Counted from the stretch's first letter, positions 25,923 through 34,223 are shown. The stretch: 44,860 bases of DNA from Methylacidimicrobium cyclopophantes (GCF_902143385.2 NZ_CABFUZ020000087.1:1-44860); one strand, 5' to 3'. Made by a program: numbers and translations. The notes: generated from the sequence alone by a model not told the origin.

Positions 25923-27305
25923 TCATCGCTCGGGCGCATTCGGCGGATGCATTCTTTCCACCCATTGGGGACGATATCGACAACGGGCATAAGCGGCCTC
26001 CATGCCGACGAGACCCTGTTGAAAGAGCCGCCAGAGGGAGTCGTCGATCGGCTGAAAGTGCTTTCCCCCTCCCGCGCGTAGGACGCTCTCCATTTGCTCA
26101 GGTTCGGCGTTCCTCAAGGCGACTGCGGCCGCGGGAACGTTCCAAAAGAGCTCGATTGCCGCCACTCGGCCTCTGCCCGTCGCGTTCGGGATGAGCTCTT
26201 GGGCCAGGATGGCCCGGAGCGTGCGCACGAGCAAGGAGCGGCTCGCTCCTTTCGGCAGCTGTGCGCAGAGCTCCCGGAGCGCCTCCCCGACACCTCGAGC
26301 TCCCAGCGTGGCAATCACGAGCGCGTCGGTGCGCGCCGTTTCCTCGACGAGCAGGCGGAGGTTTCGTCGAAAGGCGCCACTGTCCAGAAGCAGGACATCG
26401 ACGTCAAGGCCGAATGCCGCCCGGAGCAGCTCATCGCTTTCCGTCGAGAATTCGGACAAGGGGAGACGGACGACACGAAGGCCTTCTTCCTTCCATGGGT
26501 GTTCCGGATGGTCTTCCATGAGTACGACTCTCCCGGCACCCGAGCGGTGGATTCGCCGGGCGAGAGCCGCAAAAAGAGTGGACTTCCCTTGGCCGGGACC
26601 ACCGGTCAAGACGACGAGGCCCGATGAGAAAGTCGTCAGAGCGGCCGCCTCTTCGACTCCAAGCGCGCCAAGCTCGAGAGGGCCGCGAAAGGGCAAGCGA
26701 AAGCTGAGAAAATAGCTCTCCCCGTCCCGACCGATGGTGAGCCGGGCCCTCCACTCGTCGGGTCCGTAGAGTAGAGAAATCCCCTTCCCTCGTGCCGCGG
26801 CCCCGGAGGGGAGCATCCTCTCGACAATCCGATCGAGCTGCTGGGGCGAAAGAGTACGCCAGTTTGGTCCGAGAATTCGAAGCGACCCGTGGCAACGGCA
26901 AAGCGGAGGATGATACGGAGCCAAATGCAGGTCAGAGGCTCCCTGCCTGGTCGCTTCCGTCAGCCATTGATCGACAAATCGCTCCGGAACTGCTTCGCCT
27001 GGAGGCGGCGTATTTTGGCGTTGCAGCCAGCTCCTCTTTTCCTCGTCGATGATGCCTTGCTCGTAGAGGAGATCGGCCGCGTTCGCTTGGGGGAGGACGG
27101 CCAGGGCAGCTTGAATCGCAGGAAGGCGAGACTCCTCAAGCCAATGGCGGGCTGTGGCAATCGCGAGCATTCTCTCATTTCCCGAAGGTTCCACGGAGAG
27201 CGTCCTATTTCCCGGACTGTACGGAAGGAGAGGACCGATTCCAAGCCCGTGCGCGTCCGCCGGAAGAGGGCAGATTCCGAAACCGGAAGGAGCCGCTGCC
27301 GACAT
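25923..27305 (-). CDS. Degenerate PilT/GspE-like ATPase (first of pair)
   Basis: This 460-residue protein has an N-terminal ~105-residue extension. The GspE/PilT N2-like segment FVDQWLTEATRQGASDLHLAPYHPPL follows at about 110-135. The ATPase domain has Walker A GGPGQGKST with K241. The Asp-box position reads MEDHPEHPW, where the family has T-I-E-D-P-x-E. The Walker B region is VDVLLLDSGAFRRNLRLL and the His-box position is ATLGARGV, so the conserved histidine is missing. The family moves type IV pilins or type II secretion substrates. The start at 27305 has GAGGAAAG as ribosome binding site; an ATG at 27566 would overlap hisB. It diverges from hisB by 60 bases and precedes its paralog by 85 bases. 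Confidence 0.8.
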   Translation of the reverse strand: MSAAAPSGFGICPLPADAHGLGIGPLLPYSPGNRTLSVEPSGNERMLAIATARHWLEESRLPAIQAALAVLPQANAADLLYEQGIIDEEKRSWLQRQNTPPPGEAVPERFVDQWLTEATRQGASDLHLAPYHPPLCRCHGSLRILGPNWRTLSPQQLDRIVERMLPSGAAARGKGISLLYGPDEWRARLTIGRDGESYFLSFRLPFRGPLELGALGVEEAAALTTFSSGLVVLTGGPGQGKSTLFAALARRIHRSGAGRVVLMEDHPEHPWKEEGLRVVRLPLSEFSTESDELLRAAFGLDVDVLLLDSGAFRRNLRLLVEETARTDALVIATLGARGVGEALRELCAQLPKGASRSLLVRTLRAILAQELIPNATGRGRVAAIELFWNVPAAAVALRNAEPEQMESVLRAGGGKHFQPIDDSLWRLFQQGLVGMEAAYARCRYRPQWVERMHPPNAPER

Positions 27306-27365
27306 TCTTTCCTCGGAACCAATCTTCTTTGCGGGCGAAGCGGTTTTTGCTAGGGGTAATGGGCT

Positions 27366-27968
27366 ATGCTTTCCCGAACGGCGATCGTCGAACGTTCGAC
27401 GAATGAGACGGAGATCTTTCTTTCGCTCGACTTGGATGGCTCCGGGAAAGCGGTGGTGCAGACGGGGATTCCATTTTTCGACCATATGCTCTGCCTTTTT
27501 GCCAGGCACGGGCTCATGGATCTCGAAGTGAACGCACGCGGCGATCGAGAGGTCGACTTTCACCACACCGTCGAGGACGTGGGTATCTGTCTAGGGCGGG
27601 CTCTGGAGAAGGCTCTTGGCGACAAGAAGGGCATTCGTCGCTATGGATTTGCGCTCATGCCGATGGATGAGGCCTTGGCGCAGGTGGCGATCGACCTGAG
27701 CGGCAGGCCGTTCTTTGCCTTGCGGACTCCGAATCTTCCCCCTCTGTCCCTCCTCTACGCCGGCACCTTCCCGGCGCAGCTGCTCGAGGAATTTTTCCGA
27801 GCCTTCTCCATGCACGGGATGCTGACTCTCCATCTGGAGATTCGAGCGGCCAGGGACACTCACCATTTGTTGGAGGCGTCGTTCAAAGGAGTGGCACGCG
27901 CACTCGCCGCGAGCGTGGAGAAAGACGAGCGGGTCTCGGAGGTCCCGAGCACGAAGGGAGTTTTGTAG
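27366..27968 (+). CDS. hisB: Imidazoleglycerol-phosphate dehydratase
   Basis: This 200-residue protein is the monofunctional HisB. It dehydrates imidazole-glycerol phosphate to imidazole-acetol phosphate, one step before HisC. Metal-binding segments of the family are present: FFDHMLCLFARHG, FHHTVEDVGICLGRAL, PMDEALAQVAIDLSGR, and HHLLEASFKGVARAL near the C-terminus. The length is standard. It is followed 24 bases later by the DHPS-like gene in the same direction, and no other his gene is next to it. Confidence 0.95.
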   Translation: MLSRTAIVERSTNETEIFLSLDLDGSGKAVVQTGIPFFDHMLCLFARHGLMDLEVNARGDREVDFHHTVEDVGICLGRALEKALGDKKGIRRYGFALMPMDEALAQVAIDLSGRPFFALRTPNLPPLSLLYAGTFPAQLLEEFFRAFSMHGMLTLHLEIRAARDTHHLLEASFKGVARALAASVEKDERVSEVPSTKGVL

Positions 27969-27992
27969 CGAGCCCTTGGAAAGGACAAGCCC

Positions 27993-28934
27993 GTGCTTTC
28001 GTTGCGTGATTTGGGCGAACTCGCCGATCGTTACGCTTCGCTGCTTGATCGGGCGCCCAGAGAGTTCGAGCTCCGCGGTCGCCTCTTTGGCGGGCGCGAT
28101 CCTGACTCTTTCCCTCGGCTTATGGGGGTGATCAATCTTTCGGCCGACTCATGGTATCGGGAGAGCGTCGCGCTGACGTCCGAGGCCGCGATTCGCCGGG
28201 GACAGCTTCTCGCGGATGCGGGCGCGGCCATTGTGGACGTCGGGTCGGAGTCATCCTTGGATTATGCGTCGCGCGTCGAACCGGAAGAGCAGATTCGCAA
28301 GTTGATGCCCGTCATCGAGGGCTTGGTCGCCCGGCAGCTCCTTGTCTCGGTCGAAACGTACTATCCCTGGGTGGCAGAAGCCGCTCTTCGAGCGGGGGCC
28401 GCGGTCATCAACTTCACGGGCAGGGAAGGACTCGACGAGCTCCTTCCCCGGATCGCGCGAGAGGATGCGGGGTTGATCCTGAATTTCGTGGAGGGTGCGC
28501 ATGTGCGGGATCCGCATGCGGTTCGCCTTTCGCACGATGCGATCGGCGATCTGCTCCCCTATTTCGAAGCACGGTGTCGTCTGGCCGAAAGGGCCGGAGT
28601 GCGTAAGCTCTGGATCGATCCCGGGCTCGGGTTCTATTACCCAAACCTTCAGGATGGCGCGGTCCGCATCGAACGGCAGATGGAAATTTTCCTTGGAAGC
28701 TTTCGCTTGCATGCGTTGGGTTGGCCGGTTTGCCATGCCCTCCCTCATGCTTTCGAATGTTTCGAGGACGAAGTCCGCTGCGCGGAACCGTTTTTCGCGG
28801 TGCTCGCCCTTCTTGGGCGGACCGACTTGCTGCGAACGCACGAAGTCAGCCGAGTCCTGGGGGTGGTCCGGACTATGAGGCTCTTCCACGCTCGGCGGAT
28901 GCCGGGTCGTCCTCGGGAAGAAATCCCAGGATGA
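27993..28934 (+). CDS. Pterin-binding, dihydropteroate synthase-like protein
   Basis: This 313-residue protein has the TIM-barrel DHPS pattern: LMGVINLSADSW near residues 43-54 (N48), AGAAIVDVGSESS near 76-88, LVSVETYYP near 117-125, VIN near 138-140, IDPGLGF near 208-214 and LLRTHEV near 279-285. DHPS condenses pABA with a pterin diphosphate in folate synthesis. Several active-site positions depart from true DHPS. The STRPG loop is replaced by SSLDYA, the SVDT aspartate by E121, and the S-R-K-S lysine segment by CHALPHA. It may therefore act on a related pterin or corrinoid-type substrate. It begins with GTG at 27993. Its 3' end overlaps the convergent ilvB by 62 bases. Confidence 0.75.
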   Translation: MLSLRDLGELADRYASLLDRAPREFELRGRLFGGRDPDSFPRLMGVINLSADSWYRESVALTSEAAIRRGQLLADAGAAIVDVGSESSLDYASRVEPEEQIRKLMPVIEGLVARQLLVSVETYYPWVAEAALRAGAAVINFTGREGLDELLPRIAREDAGLILNFVEGAHVRDPHAVRLSHDAIGDLLPYFEARCRLAERAGVRKLWIDPGLGFYYPNLQDGAVRIERQMEIFLGSFRLHALGWPVCHALPHAFECFEDEVRCAEPFFAVLALLGRTDLLRTHEVSRVLGVVRTMRLFHARRMPGRPREEIPG

Positions 28935-30699
28935 TGTCGCGAACGGTCATGCCCGCCGGGATCATCGGCAACACATGCTCCGTGTAGGGAACGTGGACGT
29001 CGACGACGTAGGGGGTTTCTGCCGCCAGGAGGCGTTCCAGCGCAGGACGCAGCTCTTCGGAACGCCGAACCTCTTCCGCGGGAACACCAAAACCCTCACA
29101 GATCGTTCGGTAGGAGGGGTAATAGCGAGACGCGTTCCGCGGGTCGCCCAGAAAGGTATGGGCGCGGTTCCCTGCGAAGAAGCGATCCTCCCATTGCACA
29201 ACCATTCCCAAGTGCTGGTTGTTGAGGATGATCGCCTTTGCCGGAATTCTCTCGGTCACTGCGGTGGCAAGCTCTTGAATGTTCATCAGGAAGCTTCCGT
29301 CGCCGTCGATATCGATGACCTGCCGATTCGGAAACGCCACTTTGGCCCCTAAAGCCGCGGGATAACCGAATCCCATCGTTCCCAAACCCGAGGAGGAGAG
29401 GAAACTCCGCGGCTGCGTGAATTGATAAAACTGGGCCGCCCACATCTGATGTTGTCCCACCCCCGTGGTGACGATCGCCTCGCCTTTCGTCAGACGGAAA
29501 AGCTCCTCGACGACCTGCTGCGGGAGGATCGCTCCCGGCACCGGACGGTAGGAGAAAGGATAACGCGCCTTCCACTGGGCTAATTGCGCATGCCAAGCTT
29601 TGAAATCTTTCCGAGGACGCCGCTCGGACTCGAGCATCCCGTTCAACCGGTCCAGCGTGTCATGGATATCGCCGAGAATCGGCAGGTGGGCCCTCTTGTT
29701 TTTATTGAGCTCGGAGCTGTCGACGTCGACATGAATGATCTTCGCACCTTTGGCAAATTCATCGACGTTGCCGGTCACGCGGTCATCAAAACGAACTCCC
29801 ATGGCTAAGAGAAGATCGCATGCATCGGCCGCGTAATTCGCGTAGACCGTTCCGTGCATGCCCAGCCAGCGGAGGGAGAGCTCGTGAGTTTCCGGGAAGC
29901 AGCCGATTCCCATGAGCGTCGTCGTTACCGGCACGCGGGTCTTTTCCGCGAAGCGCCGCAGGGCTTCCCAAGCCTCGCCGGCGAGGATCCCCCCTCCGAC
30001 GTAGAGCAAGGGGCGCTCCGCCATTTCCAGAGAGACAAGAATCGCTTCCAACTCCTCGTCGGAAGCTCGTGGCACCGGCTTGTGCCTTCCAAACGACCCC
30101 TCCGAGCGTCTGGGATGGACAGGAGCCTGCTGAACATCTTTAGGGATATCGAGGAGTACCGGCCCGGGCCTTCCGGATCGCGCGAGGAGAACTGCTTCTT
30201 GCACGATCGAAGGGATGTCATCCGGAGATATGACCAAGTAGCTATGCTTGACGATCGGGAGAGTGAGACCGAAGACGTCTGTCTCCTGAAAGGCGCCCCG
30301 GCCAATCATCTCCCGCTTCACTTGGCCCGTAATCGCGACGAGGGGCACGGAATCCATGTAGGCATCGGCGATGCCGGTGACCAGGTTGGTTGCGCCGGGT
30401 CCGCTCGTAGCCATGCAGACCCCCACTTTGCCGCTGGCTCGGGCATATCCTTCGGCCATGAAGGCTCCTCCCTGCTCATGGCGGGGCAAAACGGTGCGAA
30501 TCTTTCGAGAGCGGGTCAGCGATTGGTGGAGGACCATGCTCGCTCCGCCGGGGTAGGCGAAAACGGTATCGACTCCCGCTCTTTCCAGCGCCGCCACGAC
30601 GGCGTCTGCGCCATTTTTGTAGCTCTCCTCGACGAACTCAACGGATGAGGAAACCGATGAGTCGTACGCGGATGCCTTCGGCGAATCCTTGCAGCTCAT
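28873..30699 (-). CDS. ilvB: Acetolactate synthase large subunit
   Basis: This 608-residue thiamine diphosphate enzyme makes acetolactate or acetohydroxybutyrate in branched-chain amino acid synthesis. Features include FAYPGGASM and the catalytic glutamate in PRHEQGGAFMAEGYAR, then TSGPGATN and the FAD domain with VTTTLMGIG. The ThDP motif is IDIDGDGSF...NNQHLGMVVQWEDRF. The C-terminus VLPMIPAGMTVRDIILGF is typical of ilvB/ilvI, before a 15-residue tail. The first ~27 residues are a serine-rich extension. No regulatory subunit (ilvN) or ilvC lies beside it. The upstream gap holds a probable promoter and a hairpin. Its last 62 bases are also coding for the DHPS-like gene. Confidence 0.96.
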   Translation of the reverse strand: MSCKDSPKASAYDSSVSSSVEFVEESYKNGADAVVAALERAGVDTVFAYPGGASMVLHQSLTRSRKIRTVLPRHEQGGAFMAEGYARASGKVGVCMATSGPGATNLVTGIADAYMDSVPLVAITGQVKREMIGRGAFQETDVFGLTLPIVKHSYLVISPDDIPSIVQEAVLLARSGRPGPVLLDIPKDVQQAPVHPRRSEGSFGRHKPVPRASDEELEAILVSLEMAERPLLYVGGGILAGEAWEALRRFAEKTRVPVTTTLMGIGCFPETHELSLRWLGMHGTVYANYAADACDLLLAMGVRFDDRVTGNVDEFAKGAKIIHVDVDSSELNKNKRAHLPILGDIHDTLDRLNGMLESERRPRKDFKAWHAQLAQWKARYPFSYRPVPGAILPQQVVEELFRLTKGEAIVTTGVGQHQMWAAQFYQFTQPRSFLSSSGLGTMGFGYPAALGAKVAFPNRQVIDIDGDGSFLMNIQELATAVTERIPAKAIILNNQHLGMVVQWEDRFFAGNRAHTFLGDPRNASRYYPSYRTICEGFGVPAEEVRRSEELRPALERLLAAETPYVVDVHVPYTEHVLPMIPAGMTVRDIILGFLPEDDPASAERGRAS

Positions 30700-30768
30700 G
30701 ATTCGTTCCTGCCGGGAGAATTCTTTTTTAATAGAAGTCCTTTTCCTCTCCCGGAAGAGGAAAGTTAA

Positions 30769-30797
30769 ACTATAAAGGCAAGAGTGGCATCCGTCGA
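30769..30797 (-). promoter_or_regulatory. Possible ilvB promoter
   Basis: On the minus strand, TCGACG (30797-30792) is separated by 17 bases from TATAGT (30774-30769). The -10 element differs from consensus by one base and the -35 matches 4 of 6. The transcript would begin about 60 bases before the ilvB ATG and include the 8-bp hairpin at 30742-30763. Confidence 0.35.
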
Positions 30798-30967
30798 GGG
30801 GGACTTTCGGAGCCGGAGCGCCCGAGCCGACAGATGTAAATCATGAGATCCCAAAACCAAGGCGGTCATGAAGAGAAGGCAACGACCGTTTTTCGCCCCT
30901 TTCCACCGACTCGCCTTCGGTGTCAAAAGTTCAGGGCCGACTCGCTTTCCGGCGACGACAGATAGCC

Positions 30968-30996
30968 TTGACAAGCTTGGGAATCTTCTCTAATGT
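30968..30996 (+). promoter_or_regulatory. Consensus promoter of rplM
   Basis: A perfect TTGACA (30968-30973) is followed by a 17-base spacer and TAATGT (30991-30996) as -10 element. This is the best sigma-70-type promoter I noticed in the window. Transcription would start near 31003, only a few bases before the GTG of rplM at 31007. Confidence 0.65.
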
Positions 30997-31006
30997 CTGC
31001 CCTCCC

Positions 31007-31438
31007 GTGAAAAGCTTTAGTGCAAAACCCGCCGAGGTTCGGCGAACTTGGTATGTAATTGATGCGGCCGGTCAACCCGTCGGTCGGGTCGCCGCGCGCG
31101 CGGCTGTATTGCTTCGCGGAAAGCACAAGCCCGACTATACGCCCCACGTCGATACCGGCGACCATGTCGTCGTGATCAATGCCCAAGGGGCTGTCTTCAC
31201 CGGGAAGAAGGATACGACGAAGACCTACATGCGGTATTCCGGCTTCATCGGCGGCCACCATTCCGACACGGTTCGGGAGGTTCGAGCGAAGAAACCCGCC
31301 TTTCTGATCGAGCATGCCGTGAAAGGGATGATTCCTCACAACCGGCTTGGGCGAAGGATCTTTCAGAAGCTTCATGTCTATGCGGGGCCGGATCACCCAC
31401 ACTCCGCGCAGCAGCCCAGAGTCGCCCCCAACCGCTGA
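31007..31438 (+). CDS. rplM: 50S ribosomal protein L13
   Basis: This 143-residue protein matches L13 throughout: VKSFSAKPAEVRRTWYVIDA at the start, VGRVAARAAVLLRGKHKPDYTPHVDTGD, AVKGMIPHNRLGRR, and HVYAGPDHPHSAQQP near the end. L13 is an early-assembling large subunit protein. The start was placed at the GTG at 31007 because that is where the family begins; the frame stays open upstream to 30920, but that part is not L13-like. No Shine-Dalgarno sequence precedes the GTG, and the likely promoter ends 10 bases upstream, so the message may be almost leaderless. rpsI follows after 7 bases. Confidence 0.95.
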   Translation: MKSFSAKPAEVRRTWYVIDAAGQPVGRVAARAAVLLRGKHKPDYTPHVDTGDHVVVINAQGAVFTGKKDTTKTYMRYSGFIGGHHSDTVREVRAKKPAFLIEHAVKGMIPHNRLGRRIFQKLHVYAGPDHPHSAQQPRVAPNR

Positions 31439-31445
31439 GAACGTT

Positions 31446-31841
31446 ATGACCACGCAAAGTGAATGGCAGGCAACGGGCCGACGAAAGACGGCGGTCGCCT
31501 CGGTAAAGTTGCTCGTCGGGACGGGAACTTTTCATGTGAATCAGCGACTGCTCGAGGAATATTTTCCGGAAGCCTCTCAGCGGTTGGCGGTCTACAAGGC
31601 GCTGGAGGTGAGCGAAACGCTGAAGAAATTCGATTTCGTCGCCCGGGTGCGGGGAGGCGGTTTAAGCGGTCAGGCGGATGCTTTGAGCCTGGCGCTGAGT
31701 CGAGCCCTCGTTCGCTGGCAGCCGGAGTTGCGCCCCAAGCTTCGGGAGGCTTCGCTCCTCACCCGAGATCCTCGGATGAAGGAGCGCAAGAAGTCCGGTC
31801 AACCCGGGGCCCGGAAGCGGTTTCAATTCTCGAAGCGGTAG
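31446..31841 (+). CDS. rpsI: 30S ribosomal protein S9
   Basis: This 131-residue protein is S9, with ATGRRKTAVASVKL near the start, the central VRGGGLSGQADALSLALSRAL segment, and LLTRDPRMKERKKSGQPGARKRFQFSKR at the end. The C-terminal KR tail is the part that contacts P-site tRNA. The start ATG at 31446 follows rplM by 7 bases; the rplM-rpsI pair is one of the most conserved in bacteria. A 7-bp hairpin lies 31 bases downstream, before argC. Confidence 0.96.
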   Translation: MTTQSEWQATGRRKTAVASVKLLVGTGTFHVNQRLLEEYFPEASQRLAVYKALEVSETLKKFDFVARVRGGGLSGQADALSLALSRALVRWQPELRPKLREASLLTRDPRMKERKKSGQPGARKRFQFSKR

Positions 31842-31871
31842 CGCAGGCTGGTTTTTTGAGGCCGGACCGTA

Positions 31872-31890
31872 CGGAGAGCTGTCCTCTCCG
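31872..31890 (+). terminator. Hairpin between rpsI and argC
   Basis: CGGAGAG (31872-31878) pairs perfectly with CTCTCCG (31884-31890) across a 5-base loop. Only a short CCTTTCC follows, so it is weak as an intrinsic terminator. It could attenuate read-through from the ribosomal genes into the arg genes or be incidental. Confidence 0.3.
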
Positions 31891-31913
31891 CCTTTCCGAA
31901 AACGGGTGGAATC

Positions 31914-32945
31914 ATGGGCTTGTACCGAGTTGCCGTGGTCGGCGGGGCGGGCTATGCCGGTGAGGAGCTCGTGCGGATTCTTTCTCGGCACCCCGGAGTT
32001 GCCCTGACTCAGCTGACTTCTCGTATGCATCGGGGAGAGCGGGTGCGGGAGGTGATTTCGGGTCTTCCGGGCGCTGCCGAGAATCTTGTCTTCGAGGAGC
32101 CCGATCCCTCTCGATTGTGCGAGGCCGACGTGATTTTTTTGGCCCTGCCCCATGGCGCTGCCGCCGAATATGTCGTGCCGCTTCGAGAAGCGGGTAAGAT
32201 CGTCGTCGACCTGAGCGCGGATTTCCGTCTGCGGAATCCGCGTCACTACGAAGCCGACTATGGCTGGGAGCACCCTGCCCCGGCTCTTCTTTCTAAGGCG
32301 GTCTATGCTCTTCCGGAGCTCCATCGGGCGGAGATTCGTCACGGAGATCTGCTGGCGGCTCCGGGATGCTATCCCACCAGCATTCTTTTGGGTCTCTCTC
32401 CCGCGCTTGGCGCGGATTGGCTCCGCGAGGAGGAGATCGTGGCGAATTCGCTCAGCGGAACCTCCGGAGCGGGCAGACGTCCGGAGGTGCCTCTGCTCTT
32501 CAGCGAAATGTGCGAAAATGCGCGTCCTTATGGGATCCCGCGCCACCGCCATATGGCCGAGATGGAACAAGAGCTCGATCGGTTGGCCGGTCGAAAAATA
32601 GATCTCGTATTCATTCCTCATCTGATCCCGCTCGCCCGAGGCATTCTTTCGACCATCGTCTGTCCTCTGCGAACCGAGATCGGCTTGGAAGAGATGCATG
32701 CGCATTACGTCTCCTTCTATCGAAACGACGCTTTCGTGCGCGTTTTACGCCTCGGAGAGCTTCCTGCCGTTCGGGACGTGGTTCGGACGAATCGTGCCGA
32801 TATTGGCCTGCAATGGGATGGGACGCACCGCCGCCTTTTGGTCTTTTGCGCGATCGACAACCTCGGGAAGGGTGCAGCGGGCCAAGCCGTGCAGGCCATG
32901 AACCTTCGCCTCGGGCTTCCCGAAGAAGAAGGCCTCCTCCGGTGA
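31914..32945 (+). CDS. argC: N-acetyl-gamma-glutamyl-phosphate reductase
   Basis: This 343-residue enzyme reduces N-acetylglutamyl phosphate to the semialdehyde with NADPH. The N-terminal VAVVGGAGYAGEELVRIL is the nucleotide loop. DLSADFRL and the active site APGCYPTS, with C152, are the family signatures, and HRHMAEMEQEL with IPHLIPLARGILSTI completes the C-terminal part. It is the long ArgC class (type 1). It is the first gene of the arg run. Its stop overlaps the GTG of argJ. Confidence 0.96.
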   Translation: MGLYRVAVVGGAGYAGEELVRILSRHPGVALTQLTSRMHRGERVREVISGLPGAAENLVFEEPDPSRLCEADVIFLALPHGAAAEYVVPLREAGKIVVDLSADFRLRNPRHYEADYGWEHPAPALLSKAVYALPELHRAEIRHGDLLAAPGCYPTSILLGLSPALGADWLREEEIVANSLSGTSGAGRRPEVPLLFSEMCENARPYGIPRHRHMAEMEQELDRLAGRKIDLVFIPHLIPLARGILSTIVCPLRTEIGLEEMHAHYVSFYRNDAFVRVLRLGELPAVRDVVRTNRADIGLQWDGTHRRLLVFCAIDNLGKGAAGQAVQAMNLRLGLPEEEGLLR

Positions 32946-34153
32946 AGGAAGAGATTACTCCGATCGAAGAGGGGAGTGTAACCACCCCACGCGGGTTTCT
33001 CGCTTCCGGGGTTGCTTGCGGGATCAAGGCACGCGGAGAGATGGACCTCGCTCTGGTCTGTTCGGAGCGGTCTGGGCGCGTAGTGGGCCTCTTTACCGAA
33101 AACCGAGTGGCCGCGGCTCCCGTGCTGCTTTCGCGACGCCACGCCGCTCTAGGAGTCGGCCGCGCGGTGATCCTGAACTCGGGCAATGCGAACGCCTGCA
33201 CCGGCGCTACCGGAATGGCCGATGCTACCGAGATGGCCGAACGAGTCGCGTCGGGAATCGGGTGCCCGACCGAAGAGGTTTTCGTCTGCTCGACCGGCCG
33301 GATTGGAGTCCCCCTGCCGATGGGAAAGGTGCGAAAGGGCATCGATCAGGCGCTCGGGCGGCTCAGCCCGCAGGGAGGGAGCGACGCGGCTCTCGGGATT
33401 CTGACGACGGATACCTATCCGAAGAAGATGGGTCTCAAGGTCGGTTTGGGGGAGCAGGAAATCTTTCTCGGAGGGATCGCGAAGGGCGCCGGCATGATCG
33501 ACCCTCATCTTGCGACGATGCTTTGCGTGATCACGACTGATGCCGATCTTTCGAGCGAAGCCTTGCAGGTCGCCGCCCGGCGGGCTGTCGCCGAGAGCTT
33601 CAACCGCATCAGCATCGACGGGGATTGTTCGACCAATGATACGGTGCTGGTTCTTGCCAATGGCTTGGCCCGCAACCCGACGGTAACCTTGGAGAGCGGA
33701 GAGTTCCGCCTCTTCCAATCCGCTCTCTCCCTTCTCATGGGACGCTTGGCCCGCATGATCGTGGAGGACGGAGAGGGAATCTCCAAAGTCGTGGAGATTT
33801 TGATCGAGGGGGCGTCTGACGAAGGCGACGCAGAACGGGCAGCCCGGGCCGTAGCCCATTCTCTCCTGGTGAAGTGCTCCTGGCACGGAGAAGATCCCAA
33901 TTGGGGGCGTCTTATGGCTGCCATCGGGTATTCGGGCGCGGCGGTGGACAAAGACCGCGTGGATATTTTTTACAATGGGGTCCAAGCGGTCTCCCGCGGG
34001 GAGCGTGCGGGGACCGCGGGGCGGCTTCTACGGGAGGTGGTCCGCCTACCGCAGTTTACCATTCTCATTGATCTGGGAATCGGCTCCGGCCATTTCCGAC
34101 TGCTGACCACCGATCTCACGGAGCGGTATGTTCGGCTGAACAAGGGAGAATAA
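32942..34153 (+). CDS. argJ: Glutamate N-acetyltransferase (ornithine acetyltransferase)
   Basis: This 403-residue protein transfers acetyl from N-acetylornithine to glutamate, recycling the acetyl group; bifunctional forms can also use acetyl-CoA. The self-cleavage site is DPHLATMLCVITTDA with the nucleophile T192. Other landmarks are RGFLASGVACGIK, AVILNSGNANACTG, STGRIGVPLP, SFNRISIDGDCSTNDT and GEDPNWGRLMAAIGYSGA. The GTG start at 32942 overlaps the argC stop (GTGA), which implies translational coupling. The frame is open far upstream, but that part is antisense-like within argC. The presence of argJ means an argA or argE gene is not required for the cycle. Confidence 0.95.
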   Translation: MKEEITPIEEGSVTTPRGFLASGVACGIKARGEMDLALVCSERSGRVVGLFTENRVAAAPVLLSRRHAALGVGRAVILNSGNANACTGATGMADATEMAERVASGIGCPTEEVFVCSTGRIGVPLPMGKVRKGIDQALGRLSPQGGSDAALGILTTDTYPKKMGLKVGLGEQEIFLGGIAKGAGMIDPHLATMLCVITTDADLSSEALQVAARRAVAESFNRISIDGDCSTNDTVLVLANGLARNPTVTLESGEFRLFQSALSLLMGRLARMIVEDGEGISKVVEILIEGASDEGDAERAARAVAHSLLVKCSWHGEDPNWGRLMAAIGYSGAAVDKDRVDIFYNGVQAVSRGERAGTAGRLLREVVRLPQFTILIDLGIGSGHFRLLTTDLTERYVRLNKGE

Positions 34154-34223
34154 CCGTTGCTTTTTCTTGTGAGGCGTGGGTTCGCTTTACTACCGTAAAG
34201 CCCGCCGGTCTGCGATCGATCCT

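Larger units (their letters stand above)
30700..31006. other. Intergenic region between ilvB and rplM
   Basis: The 307 bases separate two divergent genes and contain no gene I can support. Near ilvB there is a candidate minus-strand promoter (30769-30797). An 8-bp perfect stem TTTCCTCT/AGAGGAAA (30742-30749 with 30756-30763, 6-base loop) lies in the predicted ilvB leader, without a U tract, so it is not an obvious attenuator. Near rplM there is a strong plus-strand promoter (30968-30996). I found no leader peptide rich in Leu, Ile or Val codons. Confidence 0.6.

Noticed and set aside
30742-30763. Transcription attenuator before ilvB
   Set aside because: The hairpin is real, but there is no U tract and no leader peptide rich in Leu, Ile or Val codons.
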